64,000 bases of DNA from SHZI01 sp963802215 (GTDB lineage Bacteria > Pseudomonadota > Gammaproteobacteria > Steroidobacterales > GCA-2729495): NCBI GenBank assembly GCA_963802215.1, contig CAWDHQ010000002.1, positions 1,116,001 through 1,180,000 of the forward strand. The letters are read 5' to 3'. The notes under the pieces are model-generated. The model had not been told where the DNA came from, made no database searches, and saw only the letters and a program-made list of their open reading frames with translations. The translations under genes and the position numbers were made by a program. Numbering within the stretch: position 1 is the first letter of the stretch; every line of letters starts with the position of its first letter. Below are positions 51,177 to 60,260 of the stretch, in pieces.

Positions 51177-53243
51177 TCAGGCGACGGGCTGCGGGGCGGC
51201 GCTGACGGTCAGTGGCAGCCTTATCGTGAACTGGGCGCCACAGCCCGGCGCCGACTGGATGCCGATGGTGCCCCCGTGCCTGACGATGAAATGGTGGGCT
51301 ATCGCCAGGCCCTGCCCGGTACCTTCACCGACGACCTTCGTCGTAAAGAACGGCTCGAAGATGCGCTTTTGCACGTCGGTACTCATGCCGCAGCCATCGT
51401 CGGCAATCGTGATGACCGCGTGGTCGCCGCCCAGGCTCGTCGTGATCGTGATCCTGCCCTTGCCATTGCTGGCAGGCCCGCGCGCGGCCGCGATGGCGTG
51501 GGCGGCGTTCACCACCATGTTCAGGATCATCTGGTTGAATTCACCGGGCATCACCGGCACCCGCGGCAGCGCAGGGTCGAAGTCCGTGACGACCTCGGCC
51601 ACGTACTTCCATTCGTTGGTGGCCACCGCCAGGGTACTCTGGATCGCCCGGTTCAGGTCGTGGGGCATCCGCTTGGTTGCGGGGTGCGAGAAGTCCCTCA
51701 TGGCACGCACGATTCCCGCCACGCGGCTGATCCCCTCCAGGGACTGATCGATGGCCCGTGGGATTTCTGCCCGCAGATAGTCCGCGTCCGCGGCCGCCCA
51801 GGCTGCCTCGAACTCTTCCGGCATCGGTGGCGGAATGCTGCGCAACCGGTCGAGCAGCCCGAGTAACCCGGTAAACCCGTCCTTGACGAAACGCGTGTTG
51901 TCGCCGATGTACTGGGTTGGCGTGTTGATCTCATGGGCAATCCCGGCGGCCAGTTGCCCGATGGCTTCCAGCCTCTGGGCCTGCTGGCGCTCCTGGAGGA
52001 GCCGGTTGCGTTCCGTGACGTCCATGGTGATCCCGATGATGCGCACGGGCGAACCCTGGGCATCCCGGTGGATGATGGCGCGGACATCCGCGCAGCGCTC
52101 GCCTCCGTCGGCTCGGATCACGCGGAATTCAGCCTCGAAGTGGTTGGTGGTTGCCAGCGCTGCATGAATTGCCGTCCGGAGGCGATCCAGGTCCTCCGGA
52201 TGGCAGAGGCGGGCCATCAGGTCCTTGCCGATGTCGTCGCTACGCAGGTCCGGGGGCAGGCCGTACATCGCGCGCATCCGTCCGTCCCAGTAGTTCCGGC
52301 CCGTGCGCAGGTCCTGGTCCCACACGCCAATACCCGCGGCGCTGGCGGCCAGGTCGAGTCGCTCGGCACGGCTCTGGCTTTCCTGCTCCGAGGCCTTCAG
52401 TTCCGCCGTCTGGCGGGCCAGCGCATCCTCGGTGCGCTTCAGGTTGGTGATGTCCGCATAGGCCACCAGGATGCCCGACGTCGAGCCATCCTGGCGCAGC
52501 AGTGGCATGCGGTCGACGCGGAGCCAGCGCCGGGAGCCATCCGGCCACGCCAGCTCCTCCTCCTGGTTGAAGTCGGGCAGGCCGCCTGCCATGACGCGCC
52601 GGTCCTCGGCCTGCAGTCGCGCGCCCTCCGCGGGGTTCCAGCGGAGTTCCAGGTCCGTCCGGCCAATGACGTCCGGCACGCCGGCGTCGTCGAGGAATGC
52701 CCGGTTTGCGCCAAGGATGCGCCCCTCGCTGTCCTTCCAGAGGACCCGCGTGGGCAGCAGGTCGATCAGTGACTGCAGGAACCGGCGGGTGCTTTCCGCC
52801 CCGCGCTCGGCGTGCTTCTCGACCGTGATGTTCTCGCGCTGGATCACGGTGTCGCCGTTGCCGGACCTGCTGCGGGCGAGCCGCACGCGGAACCAGCGCC
52901 CCTGGCGCGGCACCTCGTACTCCATGGCGAACTCGTCGCGCACCCCGCTGATGACGTTGCGGAGGGCCGCCAGGTAGACCCGCATCAGGGCCCGGCTCTC
53001 CGGGCTCGCGCCGGTATGGCCCGTGAGGGCTGCCTCGCAGGCCTCCAGGTAGCGGCCCTCCTGCATGAGCCTTTCGGCTTCCGGGGCCACCACGCCCTCG
53101 AAGTGCGCGCGCCAGGCGGCATTGCTGAAGCGGGTGCGCCCCAGGCGGTCAACCACGGCCACCTGGTTGGGCAGGGAATCGAGGACCAGCTGGTAGAAGG
53201 CCTCAGCCTGCGCGGCGTTGTCCGCCGTTGCCATGCCCGACAT
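51177..53243 (-). CDS. Cytoplasmic PAS-domain sensor histidine kinase
   Basis: The 688-aa protein has three PAS/PAC segments in the first 420 residues (QLVLDSLPNQVAVVDRLGRT; DVIGRTDLELRWN; GVWDQDLRTGRNYWDGRMRA), then the phosphoacceptor box GIAHEINTPTQYIGDN with His437 and an ATPase domain (NMVVNAAHAIAAARG, IADDGCGMS, GTGQGLAIAHHFI). No membrane spans, so it senses an internal signal. No receiver domain is attached or adjacent. I chose the ATG at 53243; the next at 53234 is also possible. Confidence 0.9.
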   Translation of the reverse strand: MSGMATADNAAQAEAFYQLVLDSLPNQVAVVDRLGRTRFSNAAWRAHFEGVVAPEAERLMQEGRYLEACEAALTGHTGASPESRALMRVYLAALRNVISGVRDEFAMEYEVPRQGRWFRVRLARSRSGNGDTVIQRENITVEKHAERGAESTRRFLQSLIDLLPTRVLWKDSEGRILGANRAFLDDAGVPDVIGRTDLELRWNPAEGARLQAEDRRVMAGGLPDFNQEEELAWPDGSRRWLRVDRMPLLRQDGSTSGILVAYADITNLKRTEDALARQTAELKASEQESQSRAERLDLAASAAGIGVWDQDLRTGRNYWDGRMRAMYGLPPDLRSDDIGKDLMARLCHPEDLDRLRTAIHAALATTNHFEAEFRVIRADGGERCADVRAIIHRDAQGSPVRIIGITMDVTERNRLLQERQQAQRLEAIGQLAAGIAHEINTPTQYIGDNTRFVKDGFTGLLGLLDRLRSIPPPMPEEFEAAWAAADADYLRAEIPRAIDQSLEGISRVAGIVRAMRDFSHPATKRMPHDLNRAIQSTLAVATNEWKYVAEVVTDFDPALPRVPVMPGEFNQMILNMVVNAAHAIAAARGPASNGKGRITITTSLGGDHAVITIADDGCGMSTDVQKRIFEPFFTTKVVGEGTGQGLAIAHHFIVRHGGTIGIQSAPGCGAQFTIRLPLTVSAAPQPVA

Positions 53244-53358
53244 TCCAGCCACCCGATAGGAAACGACGCCAATCAGCAATGTCGTCCATCGTGATGGGGG
53301 CTTGAGGCCGGCGAACCGACGCAGGTCACAGATCGCCGTGGTCGGCGACGGGGAGGGG

Positions 53359-53913
53359 CTACCAGCTGCGGACGCGGCCGGTGTCGATATGGACGAAGTC
53401 GGATTCCGGGTAGTAGCCCACGCCGCCACCCGCCCGCTGGAGGGCCGCGCGGCGCAGATCCGCCGTTCTCACGCCCGGCAGGCGAACGTCGACGGCCTGG
53501 CCCTGAAGGTGCAGGCTGCGGTCCGCCACGCCGTTGCTCCGGCTGGCGAGCATGTGGTTCGTGACGGGTGAGCGGTAGGCCGAAATGATCTCGAAGTGGC
53601 GGGTCCCGCCGGTTGCCTGCTTCACGTCGTGGAGGAGGTCCAGAAGGGTGGGGTCGATGCGGTGGATATCGCCCGTGCGGAAGTCGCGGAAGAGGTGGTG
53701 GATCTCGGCCAGCGCGTCCGGCAGGTAGGTGCCATTCTCGCTGTAGACGATATCCAGTGTCTCGCTCGTGTGTGTGTGATAAAAGGCCAGCCGGCGCGGG
53801 GCTTTCGCAGCCGGTGATACGGCAGCCTGAGCCAGCCCCGCCCAGGTGCCGGGCAAGGCAGCCATCGGCGCAAACAGCAGGGCGGACCGGAGGAATCGTC
53901 GGCGGGGGTGCAT
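53359..53913 (-). CDS. DUF882 (YcbK-like) murein endopeptidase-family protein
   Basis: The 184-aa protein starts MHPRRRFLRSALLFAPMAAL, a twin-arginine signal, followed by the YcbK/M15-like domain: LAFYHTHTSETLDIVYSENG, FEIISAYRSPVTNHMLASRS, HLQGQAVDVRLPG and SDFVHIDTG supply the Zn-binding His/Asp residues. It probably acts on peptidoglycan cross-links. It is divergent from the L,D-transpeptidase gene; in E. coli the two (ycbB and ycbK) are also neighbours. Confidence 0.88.
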   Translation of the reverse strand: MHPRRRFLRSALLFAPMAALPGTWAGLAQAAVSPAAKAPRRLAFYHTHTSETLDIVYSENGTYLPDALAEIHHLFRDFRTGDIHRIDPTLLDLLHDVKQATGGTRHFEIISAYRSPVTNHMLASRSNGVADRSLHLQGQAVDVRLPGVRTADLRRAALQRAGGGVGYYPESDFVHIDTGRVRSW

Positions 53914-53993
53914 GGGGTGATTGTCCCCAAGGTCGCTGCCCCGGGCAACCCCTGAATGCCACGAATGCAGGAAAACATGACGCAGGCCACGGG

Positions 53994-55667
53994 ATGAAGG
54001 GGCTTCGGAATATGGCAAAGGCCGGGCTGTCGCCCGTCGCGGCATTGCTGGTGCTGCTGTTTGCCGCACCGGCCCGGGACGCCGTCGCGCTTCCGCCTCC
54101 GGCGGCTGTGCAGCAGCAGATCGAGGTCCAGGCGGGCCAGCTTCGCGCGAGCGGCGGCCTCTACATCCAGGGCCTCGCGCTGGCATCCGGCCAGTTGCTG
54201 CCGGACTTCTACGCGGCGCGCGATTACGCACCGGTGTGGACCCGGCCGGAGCGCATCGACGAGCTGCTGGATCTCCTGGCGACGGCCGAGTCCCACGGCC
54301 TCGACAGCGGGGACTACTACCTGCCCCAGCTGAAAGAGTTGCGGGTGCGCGGGCAGCGCAGCGACGACCCGGCCCTCGCCGCCAGCCTGGACCTGTTGCT
54401 GACGGAAAGCCTGATCCGCTTCGGCTACCACCAGCGGTTCGGCAAGGTGAACCCGCAACGCATGGAGCCCACCTGGAACTTCACCCGCCAGTTCCGGCCG
54501 GGCCAGGATCCGCTCCGCACCCTGACGGCGGCCGTCGCGTCGCCGTCCCTGTCGGCGTTCCTCGGCCAGTGGCTGGAACGGGCGCCCCTGTACCGGACCC
54601 TCCAGGAGAAGCTGGCAGCCTACCGGGCCCTGGCTGCCGCCGGTGGCTGGCCCGAGGTGCCCGAAGGGCCCACGCTGAAGCCGGGCGACGCCGACCCCCG
54701 GCTCGCCGTGTTGCGCGAGCGGCTGGTCGTCAGCGGCGACCTGCCGCGCGAGACCCCGCCATCGGAGGTCTTTGCCGGGGATCTGGTGGAGGGCGTACGC
54801 CGCTTCCAGCAACGGCACGCCCTGGACGCCGATGGCGTGCTCGGTGCGCGGACACGGGCGGCGATGAACGTGCCAGTCAGCGCGCGCGTCGACCAGCTCC
54901 GCCTCACCCTCGAGCGCGCCCGGTGGGTGCTGGAGGACACGTCCGGCGAGGTGGTCGTCGTCAACGTGGCGGGCTACGAGGTCTTCGCCGCCCGCAACGG
55001 CGTGCCGTTCTGGCGGCGGCGTGCCGTGGTGGGCACCCAGGCCCGGGAAACTCCCATCTTCAAGGGGTCCATGACCTACCTCGACCTCAATCCCACCTGG
55101 ACCGTGCCGCCGACGATCCTGCGGGAGGACCTCCTGCCGAAGATCAGGCGCAATCCCGGCGTGCTCGCCAGCCAGAACATCACGGTCCTGGACCGCAGCG
55201 GCAGGGCCGTGGATCCCGCCACCATCAACTGGCAGGCCGTCGGCAACCGGCCGCCTTACACCTTCCGGCAGGGTCCCGGGCCGAAGAATGCCCTCGGGCG
55301 CATCAAGTTCATGTTCCCGAATCCCCACGCGGTCTTCCTCCACGACACGCCCGCCCGCGGATTGTTCGAGCAGGCGGAGCGGAATTTCAGTTCCGGGTGC
55401 ATCCGAGTCGAGGACCCGCTGTCCCTGGCGGAGATCGTGCTGGGCGATCCCGGGCGCTGGAATCGCACCACCCTCCAGGAGGTGATCGACACAGGAAAGA
55501 CCCGCACGTTGCGCCTGCCCAGGCCCTGGCCGGTGCTGATCATGTACTGGACCGCGGAGCTGGACGGGAACGGGGGCGTCCGGTTCCTGCCCGATCGCTA
55601 CCAGCGCGATGCCGCGTTGCTGCAGGCGCTGGACGGCGACGTGGTCATCGATTTTCCATCGCTATAA
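53994..55667 (+). CDS. L,D-transpeptidase (YcbB/LdtD type)
   Basis: The 557-aa protein has a signal peptide (SPVAALLVLLFAAPARDAVA), the YcbB scaffold region (about 60-260), a peptidoglycan-binding segment (about 268-292, VRRFQQRHALDADGVLGART) and a YkuD catalytic domain with His450 (FLHDTP) and nucleophile Cys469 (SSGCIRVEDP). It should form 3-3 cross-links in peptidoglycan. The ATG at 54012, with an AAGGGG site upstream, is an alternative start. The next gene begins on its stop codon. Confidence 0.9.
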   Translation: MKGLRNMAKAGLSPVAALLVLLFAAPARDAVALPPPAAVQQQIEVQAGQLRASGGLYIQGLALASGQLLPDFYAARDYAPVWTRPERIDELLDLLATAESHGLDSGDYYLPQLKELRVRGQRSDDPALAASLDLLLTESLIRFGYHQRFGKVNPQRMEPTWNFTRQFRPGQDPLRTLTAAVASPSLSAFLGQWLERAPLYRTLQEKLAAYRALAAAGGWPEVPEGPTLKPGDADPRLAVLRERLVVSGDLPRETPPSEVFAGDLVEGVRRFQQRHALDADGVLGARTRAAMNVPVSARVDQLRLTLERARWVLEDTSGEVVVVNVAGYEVFAARNGVPFWRRRAVVGTQARETPIFKGSMTYLDLNPTWTVPPTILREDLLPKIRRNPGVLASQNITVLDRSGRAVDPATINWQAVGNRPPYTFRQGPGPKNALGRIKFMFPNPHAVFLHDTPARGLFEQAERNFSSGCIRVEDPLSLAEIVLGDPGRWNRTTLQEVIDTGKTRTLRLPRPWPVLIMYWTAELDGNGGVRFLPDRYQRDAALLQALDGDVVIDFPSL

Positions 55668-57466
55668 TGCCGACGATGCGCATCGCCCTGATCCTGCTCA
55701 GCCTGGTCGTCGCCGCGACTCCCATCGCCGCCCGCGAGAAGCCGCGGACGGTGGGCGTGCTCTTCGTGGTCCACGGGGGCTCCGAGGACCAGGACGTGGC
55801 GAATACCTTCGACAGCACCCTGCAGTTCTTCCAGTACGACCCGAACAACATCATCTTCAAGAGCCTGATCTGGAACGCGTCCGCCTGGCCCACGGTGGTG
55901 AAGTCCGGCGACAGCCAGAGCTACGCGAACGCAGCCACCCAGCTGAAGAAGTACCAGTTTGCCCAGTCGCGCATCGGGGGCCGCGACCCGGCGCCGGCCC
56001 TGACCGACAAGCAGTTTGCCCGGATGCAGCGGGCGCTGAAGAAGGAGGGCCGGGACCGGAACATTCGTTTCGTTGCCGACATTGCCCAGTGGATCGGTAC
56101 CCAGGAGCAGACGGACCGGCTCCCGTGGCCCCGTTACCTTTACGAGCCCAAGGTTCCCAACGGGAGCCGCCTCACCTATTGCGGCAGCGCGCCGGATGGC
56201 GGCCCGTGGCCAGGCTGCGATCCCGAGCGCTACAACGTGGACGGACCCGCCGAACGCCTGCTCAGGCAGGGGGCGGAGGAGATCGTCATGGTCGACATGA
56301 CGGTCGGCGGCACGCGCTTCTGGAAGACCTACGACGTGGTCAGCATGACCCGGCGGGTCGTCGCCGACTGGAATCAGCGGAACGGCACTGCGGTGCCCGT
56401 GCGCTGGGTCAACGACCCGACCGACCTGATGCGGGACAGCTATCCGTCGGACCCGCCGAACTGGACGCGGGCCCTCGGGCCGCCCAAGGCCGATTCGCGG
56501 GTGCCCCTCGACGGCCGGCCAAACCCCGTGGTTCAGGATCCGCTGCTGGTGGCCATGCACGTGGACGGCATCGTCGCCGCCTTCAATCCGAAGGTGCCGC
56601 ACAAGGACACGGCGGTCCTGTTCATCAATCACGCCACCCGGGACGGCAACGAGACCTACGATCCGAAGATCGACGACACCCTCGTGCTGGACGCCCTTAT
56701 CAAGCAGGAGCTGCTGCGGCGCTACCCGGATATCCGGGCTGACAACGTCATCGGTTCGTGGATGGGGATACGCGAGCCGAACCCGGCCATCCGGCTGGGC
56801 GGGCCGGTGCGCAGCAACCTGGAACGCACCCGGGCGATGCGGGGCGAGGACCTGGGCGGTGCCTGGCTCTACGAAAGCAACAAGCAGCTGCCGGGCGGCG
56901 ATCACGGTTACCGGTACTGGGATGCGCTCGACCTGCTGCGCCAGCGCGGCGTCGGGCATATCGTCGTGATCTTCTCCCAGATCGTGATCGACAGTGCGCT
57001 GAACCTGGTCGAGGTCCCGAACCAGATCGCGAAGGAGATCGGCTCGGCCACCTGGCTGCACGCGAAAGGCACGCAGCGCCGGCTGTATCCTGAAACCGGC
57101 AATCCCTTTGCCGACTACTGGGGCGTGTGGGTCGAAACCCAGTGCCGCGTCGAGCCCGCCCCGGCGTCCGGCGCGGCGTCCGGGCCCTGCTGTTTCACCA
57201 TGGGCGGGTGCGGCAACGAGCGCCCGTACCCGCCGCCCCGGCAGGCTTCGCTGGAGCGGCCGCTGCAGGACACGGACCCGTCGCTGGCCTTCGACATTCC
57301 GGCCTGGGGCCATCTCGGCTACGACCCCGCTGCCGGGGCTCCGGGCGACGCCGGCCCCGTCCAGGGCCAGTACCGGGGCACCTGGGACATGTGGCGTCCC
57401 CCCAACGATGACCCGCGCATGGGCAAGCTGCTCGCGCACCAGGTCGGGCTGTTCTTGCAAAGGTAA
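55667..57466 (+). CDS. Large exported protein of unknown function
   Basis: The 599-aa protein starts MPTMRIALILLSLVVAATPI with a signal peptide, then PRTVGVLFVVHGGSEDQDVA; the LFVVHGG strand resembles the first strand of CbiX/ferrochelatase-fold proteins, but nothing else confirms this. Paired Cys residues (YCGSAPDGGPWPGC, GPCCFTMGGCGN) suggest disulfides. The ATG overlaps the L,D-transpeptidase stop (TAATG) and a stray TATAAT falls on the same spot. Cotranscription hints at an envelope role. Confidence 0.65.
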   Translation: MPTMRIALILLSLVVAATPIAAREKPRTVGVLFVVHGGSEDQDVANTFDSTLQFFQYDPNNIIFKSLIWNASAWPTVVKSGDSQSYANAATQLKKYQFAQSRIGGRDPAPALTDKQFARMQRALKKEGRDRNIRFVADIAQWIGTQEQTDRLPWPRYLYEPKVPNGSRLTYCGSAPDGGPWPGCDPERYNVDGPAERLLRQGAEEIVMVDMTVGGTRFWKTYDVVSMTRRVVADWNQRNGTAVPVRWVNDPTDLMRDSYPSDPPNWTRALGPPKADSRVPLDGRPNPVVQDPLLVAMHVDGIVAAFNPKVPHKDTAVLFINHATRDGNETYDPKIDDTLVLDALIKQELLRRYPDIRADNVIGSWMGIREPNPAIRLGGPVRSNLERTRAMRGEDLGGAWLYESNKQLPGGDHGYRYWDALDLLRQRGVGHIVVIFSQIVIDSALNLVEVPNQIAKEIGSATWLHAKGTQRRLYPETGNPFADYWGVWVETQCRVEPAPASGAASGPCCFTMGGCGNERPYPPPRQASLERPLQDTDPSLAFDIPAWGHLGYDPAAGAPGDAGPVQGQYRGTWDMWRPPNDDPRMGKLLAHQVGLFLQR

Positions 57467-57472
57467 GGCTGC

Positions 57473-58870
57473 ATGGCGAATTTCCTCCGCGTGGCCCGGC
57501 TCGTTCGGGCTCTGGCCCTGGCATTGGCCTCGAGCCTGCTCATCACCAGCTGTGGCGGCGGGGGTGATATCGACAACGAGCTGGCGTTCCGCGTCATCCA
57601 TGCCTCGCCGGACTCCCCGCCGGTGAACATCCTCGTGGATGGCGTCCCCCTCCGGTCCGGCGTGGACTACAAGGGTGGCACAGGCCTCATCTTCGTGACC
57701 CCCAGGACCTACCGTTTCGGCATCCAGGCACTGGTGCCCGGCGACGACGTGCTCGTCATCGACGAGTCGGTCCGGCTCACGGCCGGCAGCGAGTTCACCG
57801 TCCTTGCCATCGGCAAGGGCGCCACGGGAACCGTGCAGTCGCTGATCATCGAAAATCCCTCCGAGATCGTTCCCGACGGCAATACACGGCTGCAGTTCGT
57901 CCACGCCGCGCCGGATGTGCCCACGGTGGACATCTACCTGACGGCCCCGGCCGCCGACCTGCTGGCGTCCGTTCCCATCGATCAGGAGACCTATGGCAAT
58001 GACCCGGCAGGCCGCCAGCTCGTCACGCCCGGCGTCTACCAGATCCGCGTGACCCCGGCGGGTGACCCGGCCACGGTCCTGTTCGATTCAGGCACGTTGC
58101 CCTCGTTGCGTAACCGCGATGACCTGTTGATCGTGCTCGTGCAGAACACGGCGGCCGGCACGTCGCCGGTCTCCCTGGTGATCAACGACCGCTTCAGCAC
58201 CTTCGAAGCGCTCGACATCAATTCCAGATCCGACTTCCGGGTCGTCCACGTCTCCCCGGATGCCCCGGCCCTGGACGTGGTCGGCGACCCGTCGACCGCC
58301 GCAACCCCCGAGGAGACATTTGCCAGCGGACAGACGTACCTTGGCAACGCGGGCTATGTCAGCGTGCCGCAGGAGACCTACACGATACGGGGCGTGAAGA
58401 CGTCGGAGCCCAATCCGGAGACGCCGCTCTTCACCTTCACGCGGGCCCTCCTCTCTGGTCAGCGTGCCACCGTGTTCGCCACCGGGCTGCTGGCCACCAT
58501 CACCGCCCAGGTGGTGGCCGACGACATCCGTTCCGTGTTCACGGAGGGGAAGCTCCGGTTCCTCGATGCGGCGCCCGGGAGCGGCACCGTGGACCTCTAC
58601 GTCGTGGCCGAGGGTACCGACATCAATTCCGTGGACGCGAGCCTGCGGAACCTGGTGCTGACCAGCGTCACGGGTCACCTGTCCTTCGCGCCGGGCAACT
58701 ACACGATCACGTTCACCACGGCAGGGACCAAGACGATCCTGGCGACCCAGAACGTCGCGGCGACCGCCGGCACCGTGCAGACGGTCATCCTGGCGGATGC
58801 GGTGCGCGTGGACGAAACCAGCGACGGCAAGCCGCCGGCGGTGCTGGTGCTGGACGATCTCGCGAGCTAG
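57473..58870 (+). CDS. DUF4397-domain lipoprotein
   Basis: The 465-aa lipoprotein (signal ALASSLLITSCGGGGD) has repeated DUF4397 units, seen as recurring (V/A)HASPD(S/V)P and VDIY-like strands: FRVIHASPDSPPVNILVDG, LQFVHAAPDVPTVDIYLT, FRVVHVSPDAPALDVVG and FLDAAPGSGTVDLYVV. All-beta repeats probably form a surface or periplasmic adhesive rod. It follows the 599-aa protein by six bases and shares CTAG with the convergent Grx fusion gene. Confidence 0.85.
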   Translation: MANFLRVARLVRALALALASSLLITSCGGGGDIDNELAFRVIHASPDSPPVNILVDGVPLRSGVDYKGGTGLIFVTPRTYRFGIQALVPGDDVLVIDESVRLTAGSEFTVLAIGKGATGTVQSLIIENPSEIVPDGNTRLQFVHAAPDVPTVDIYLTAPAADLLASVPIDQETYGNDPAGRQLVTPGVYQIRVTPAGDPATVLFDSGTLPSLRNRDDLLIVLVQNTAAGTSPVSLVINDRFSTFEALDINSRSDFRVVHVSPDAPALDVVGDPSTAATPEETFASGQTYLGNAGYVSVPQETYTIRGVKTSEPNPETPLFTFTRALLSGQRATVFATGLLATITAQVVADDIRSVFTEGKLRFLDAAPGSGTVDLYVVAEGTDINSVDASLRNLVLTSVTGHLSFAPGNYTITFTTAGTKTILATQNVAATAGTVQTVILADAVRVDETSDGKPPAVLVLDDLAS

Positions 58871-59787
58871 TAGGTCGGGATGTCCCGGTCGATTTCCCGG
58901 GACCAGGCGTCGATGCCACCCGCCAGGTTGTGCAGGTTGGTGTAGCCCTTGCGGCGGTAGCGCTCGGCAACGGCCTGGCTGCGGCCGCCGCGGTGGCAGT
59001 GGAAGACGATGGGCGCGTCGGCGGGCAGGCCGTCGATCACCTTGATGGCATCCTCGTCCCAGGGCTTCGCGGCCGGCAGCGAGGCGATCGCCCGCTCGTC
59101 GTCGCCCCGCACGTCGAACAGCCAGAGCTTGTCGCCGCGATCGAGGGCGGCCCGGAGTTCCTGGACGGACATCTGCTGCACGGGCGGCGGTGCGTTCGGG
59201 TTGTCGAAGCTGAAGCCCTGGCCCTGCAGGCTTTCCCGCACGCGGATCGTCAGGCCGTCGGCCCGGGTTGCGCTCCACCGGTCCACCTGCAGGGTGACGG
59301 GCCCGCTCGTGACGTCGAGGCTTCCCGCCCGAGGGGGGGCCAGCGACAGGGAATGGTCGAACCCGGCGTTGATCCTGAGGTGTATGGCATCCCCGGGCCT
59401 GCTCCGGAGCGCGTTGACCATGATTTCGGCCGCCGCCGGCTCGATCTCGATGCGCGGCGGCTGGTCCGTGGGCTCCGCCAGCCCGAGCACCGTGCCCAGC
59501 TCGCCGGAATCGAACATCTCGGTGACGATGTCGCTGCCGCCAATGAGTTCGCCGTCCACGTAGAGCTGGGGGACCGTCGGCCAGTTGCCGTAAACCTTGA
59601 TCCCCTCGCGGATGTCGGGGTCCTGAAGCACGTCGATGGCCACGTAGTCCGGCAGCACCATGTCGAGCGCCGCGACGGTCTTCGCGGAGAAGCCGCACTG
59701 GGGCTGGGCCCGGTTGCCCTTCATGAACAGCACGACCCGGTGGTCGCGGAGGAGGCCTTCGATGGCGTCGCGGACTTCAGGATCCAT
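58867..59787 (-). CDS. Monothiol glutaredoxin - degenerate A-type carrier - rhodanese fusion
   Basis: The 306-aa protein is a three-domain fusion. Residues 1-105 are a Grx4-type monothiol glutaredoxin (Cys31 in QPQCGFSAKT; NWPTVPQLYVDGE; GGSDIVTEM). Residues about 110-200 follow the HesB/IscA pattern, ending GFSFDNPNAPPP where ErpA has NPNAATTCGCGSS; all Fe-S cysteines are missing. Residues about 205-306 are a rhodanese domain with Cys264 in the loop FHCHRGGRSQAVAERYR. It likely traffics or senses Fe-S clusters and sulfur. It lies next to erpA, with a repeat between them. Confidence 0.9.
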   Translation of the reverse strand: MDPEVRDAIEGLLRDHRVVLFMKGNRAQPQCGFSAKTVAALDMVLPDYVAIDVLQDPDIREGIKVYGNWPTVPQLYVDGELIGGSDIVTEMFDSGELGTVLGLAEPTDQPPRIEIEPAAAEIMVNALRSRPGDAIHLRINAGFDHSLSLAPPRAGSLDVTSGPVTLQVDRWSATRADGLTIRVRESLQGQGFSFDNPNAPPPVQQMSVQELRAALDRGDKLWLFDVRGDDERAIASLPAAKPWDEDAIKVIDGLPADAPIVFHCHRGGRSQAVAERYRRKGYTNLHNLAGGIDAWSREIDRDIPTY

Positions 59788-59804
59788 GGTCGTGCCTTTT
59801 TGTT

Positions 59805-59855
59805 GTAGGAGCGGCTTCAGCCGCGACTCCCGGTCGCGGCTGAAGCCGCTCCTAC
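59805..59855. repeat. REP-like perfect inverted pair between erpA and the Grx fusion gene
   Basis: GTAGGAGCGGCTTCAGCCGC... and ...GCGGCTGAAGCCGCTCCTAC are 24-base reverse complements with a three-base TCC loop. It occupies most of the 75-bp gap between the erpA stop and the start of the fusion gene, so it lies downstream of erpA and in the leader of the fusion gene. Confidence 0.92.
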
Positions 59856-59862
59856 GTGGTGC

Positions 59863-60231
59863 CTATACGGAGAAGCTGGAGCCGCAGCCGCAGGTCGTGG
59901 CCGCGTTCGGGTTCCGGATGACGAACCGGGAGCCCTCCAGGTCGCTCTTGTAGTCGATCTCGGCGCCAGCCAGGTACTGGATGCTCATCGGGTCGATCAG
60001 CAGGGTGACGCCCTCGTTGCGGACCTGGGTGTCTCCGTCTTCCAGCTTCTCGTCGAAGGTGAAGCCGTACTGGAATCCCGAGCAGCCGCCGCCCGAGATG
60101 AAGACCCGGAGCTTGAGGTTGGGATTGCCTTCCTCGGCAATCAGCTCGGCGACCTTGGCGGCCGCGGAACTGGAGAAGTTCAGGGTCGGCGGGCCGCCCC
60201 CTGTTTCCGTAATGGCAGTTGCAGTATCCAT
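59863..60231 (-). CDS. erpA: Iron-sulfur cluster insertion protein ErpA
   Basis: The 122-aa A-type carrier has the three ligand cysteines Cys50 (ISGGGCSGFQYGF), Cys114 and Cys116 (TTCGCGSSFSV). It delivers [4Fe-4S] clusters to IspG/IspH and other targets. Position beside a Grx-type partner is logical. A 12-bp palindrome lies eight bases upstream of its ATG, where a ribosome site would be; no Shine-Dalgarno is seen. Confidence 0.95.
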   Translation of the reverse strand: MDTATAITETGGGPPTLNFSSSAAAKVAELIAEEGNPNLKLRVFISGGGCSGFQYGFTFDEKLEDGDTQVRNEGVTLLIDPMSIQYLAGAEIDYKSDLEGSRFVIRNPNAATTCGCGSSFSV

Positions 60232-60239
60232 TTGAAAAG

Positions 60240-60251
60240 TCTGACGTCAGA
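60240..60251. promoter_or_regulatory. 12-bp palindrome between erpA and the kinase gene
   Basis: TCTGACGTCAGA is perfectly symmetric and sits almost exactly midway between two divergent start codons only 29 bases apart (8 bases to erpA, 9 to the kinase). It might bind a dimeric regulator of both genes. The close start codons and absent ribosome sites leave open that one start is misassigned. Confidence 0.35.
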
Positions 60252-60260
60252 ATCCGGTGC

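Noticed and set aside
54236..55666. Long rightward open frame preceding and joined to the 599-aa exported protein
   Set aside because: The first 477 codons are a frame-shifted shadow of the L,D-transpeptidase (Arg/Pro/Gly-rich); the real gene starts with a signal peptide at 55667.
55664..55669. Consensus TATAAT at the start of the 599-aa protein gene
   Set aside because: It overlaps both a stop and a start codon (the source of TAATG), and no -35 box is found at the right distance; probably coincidence.
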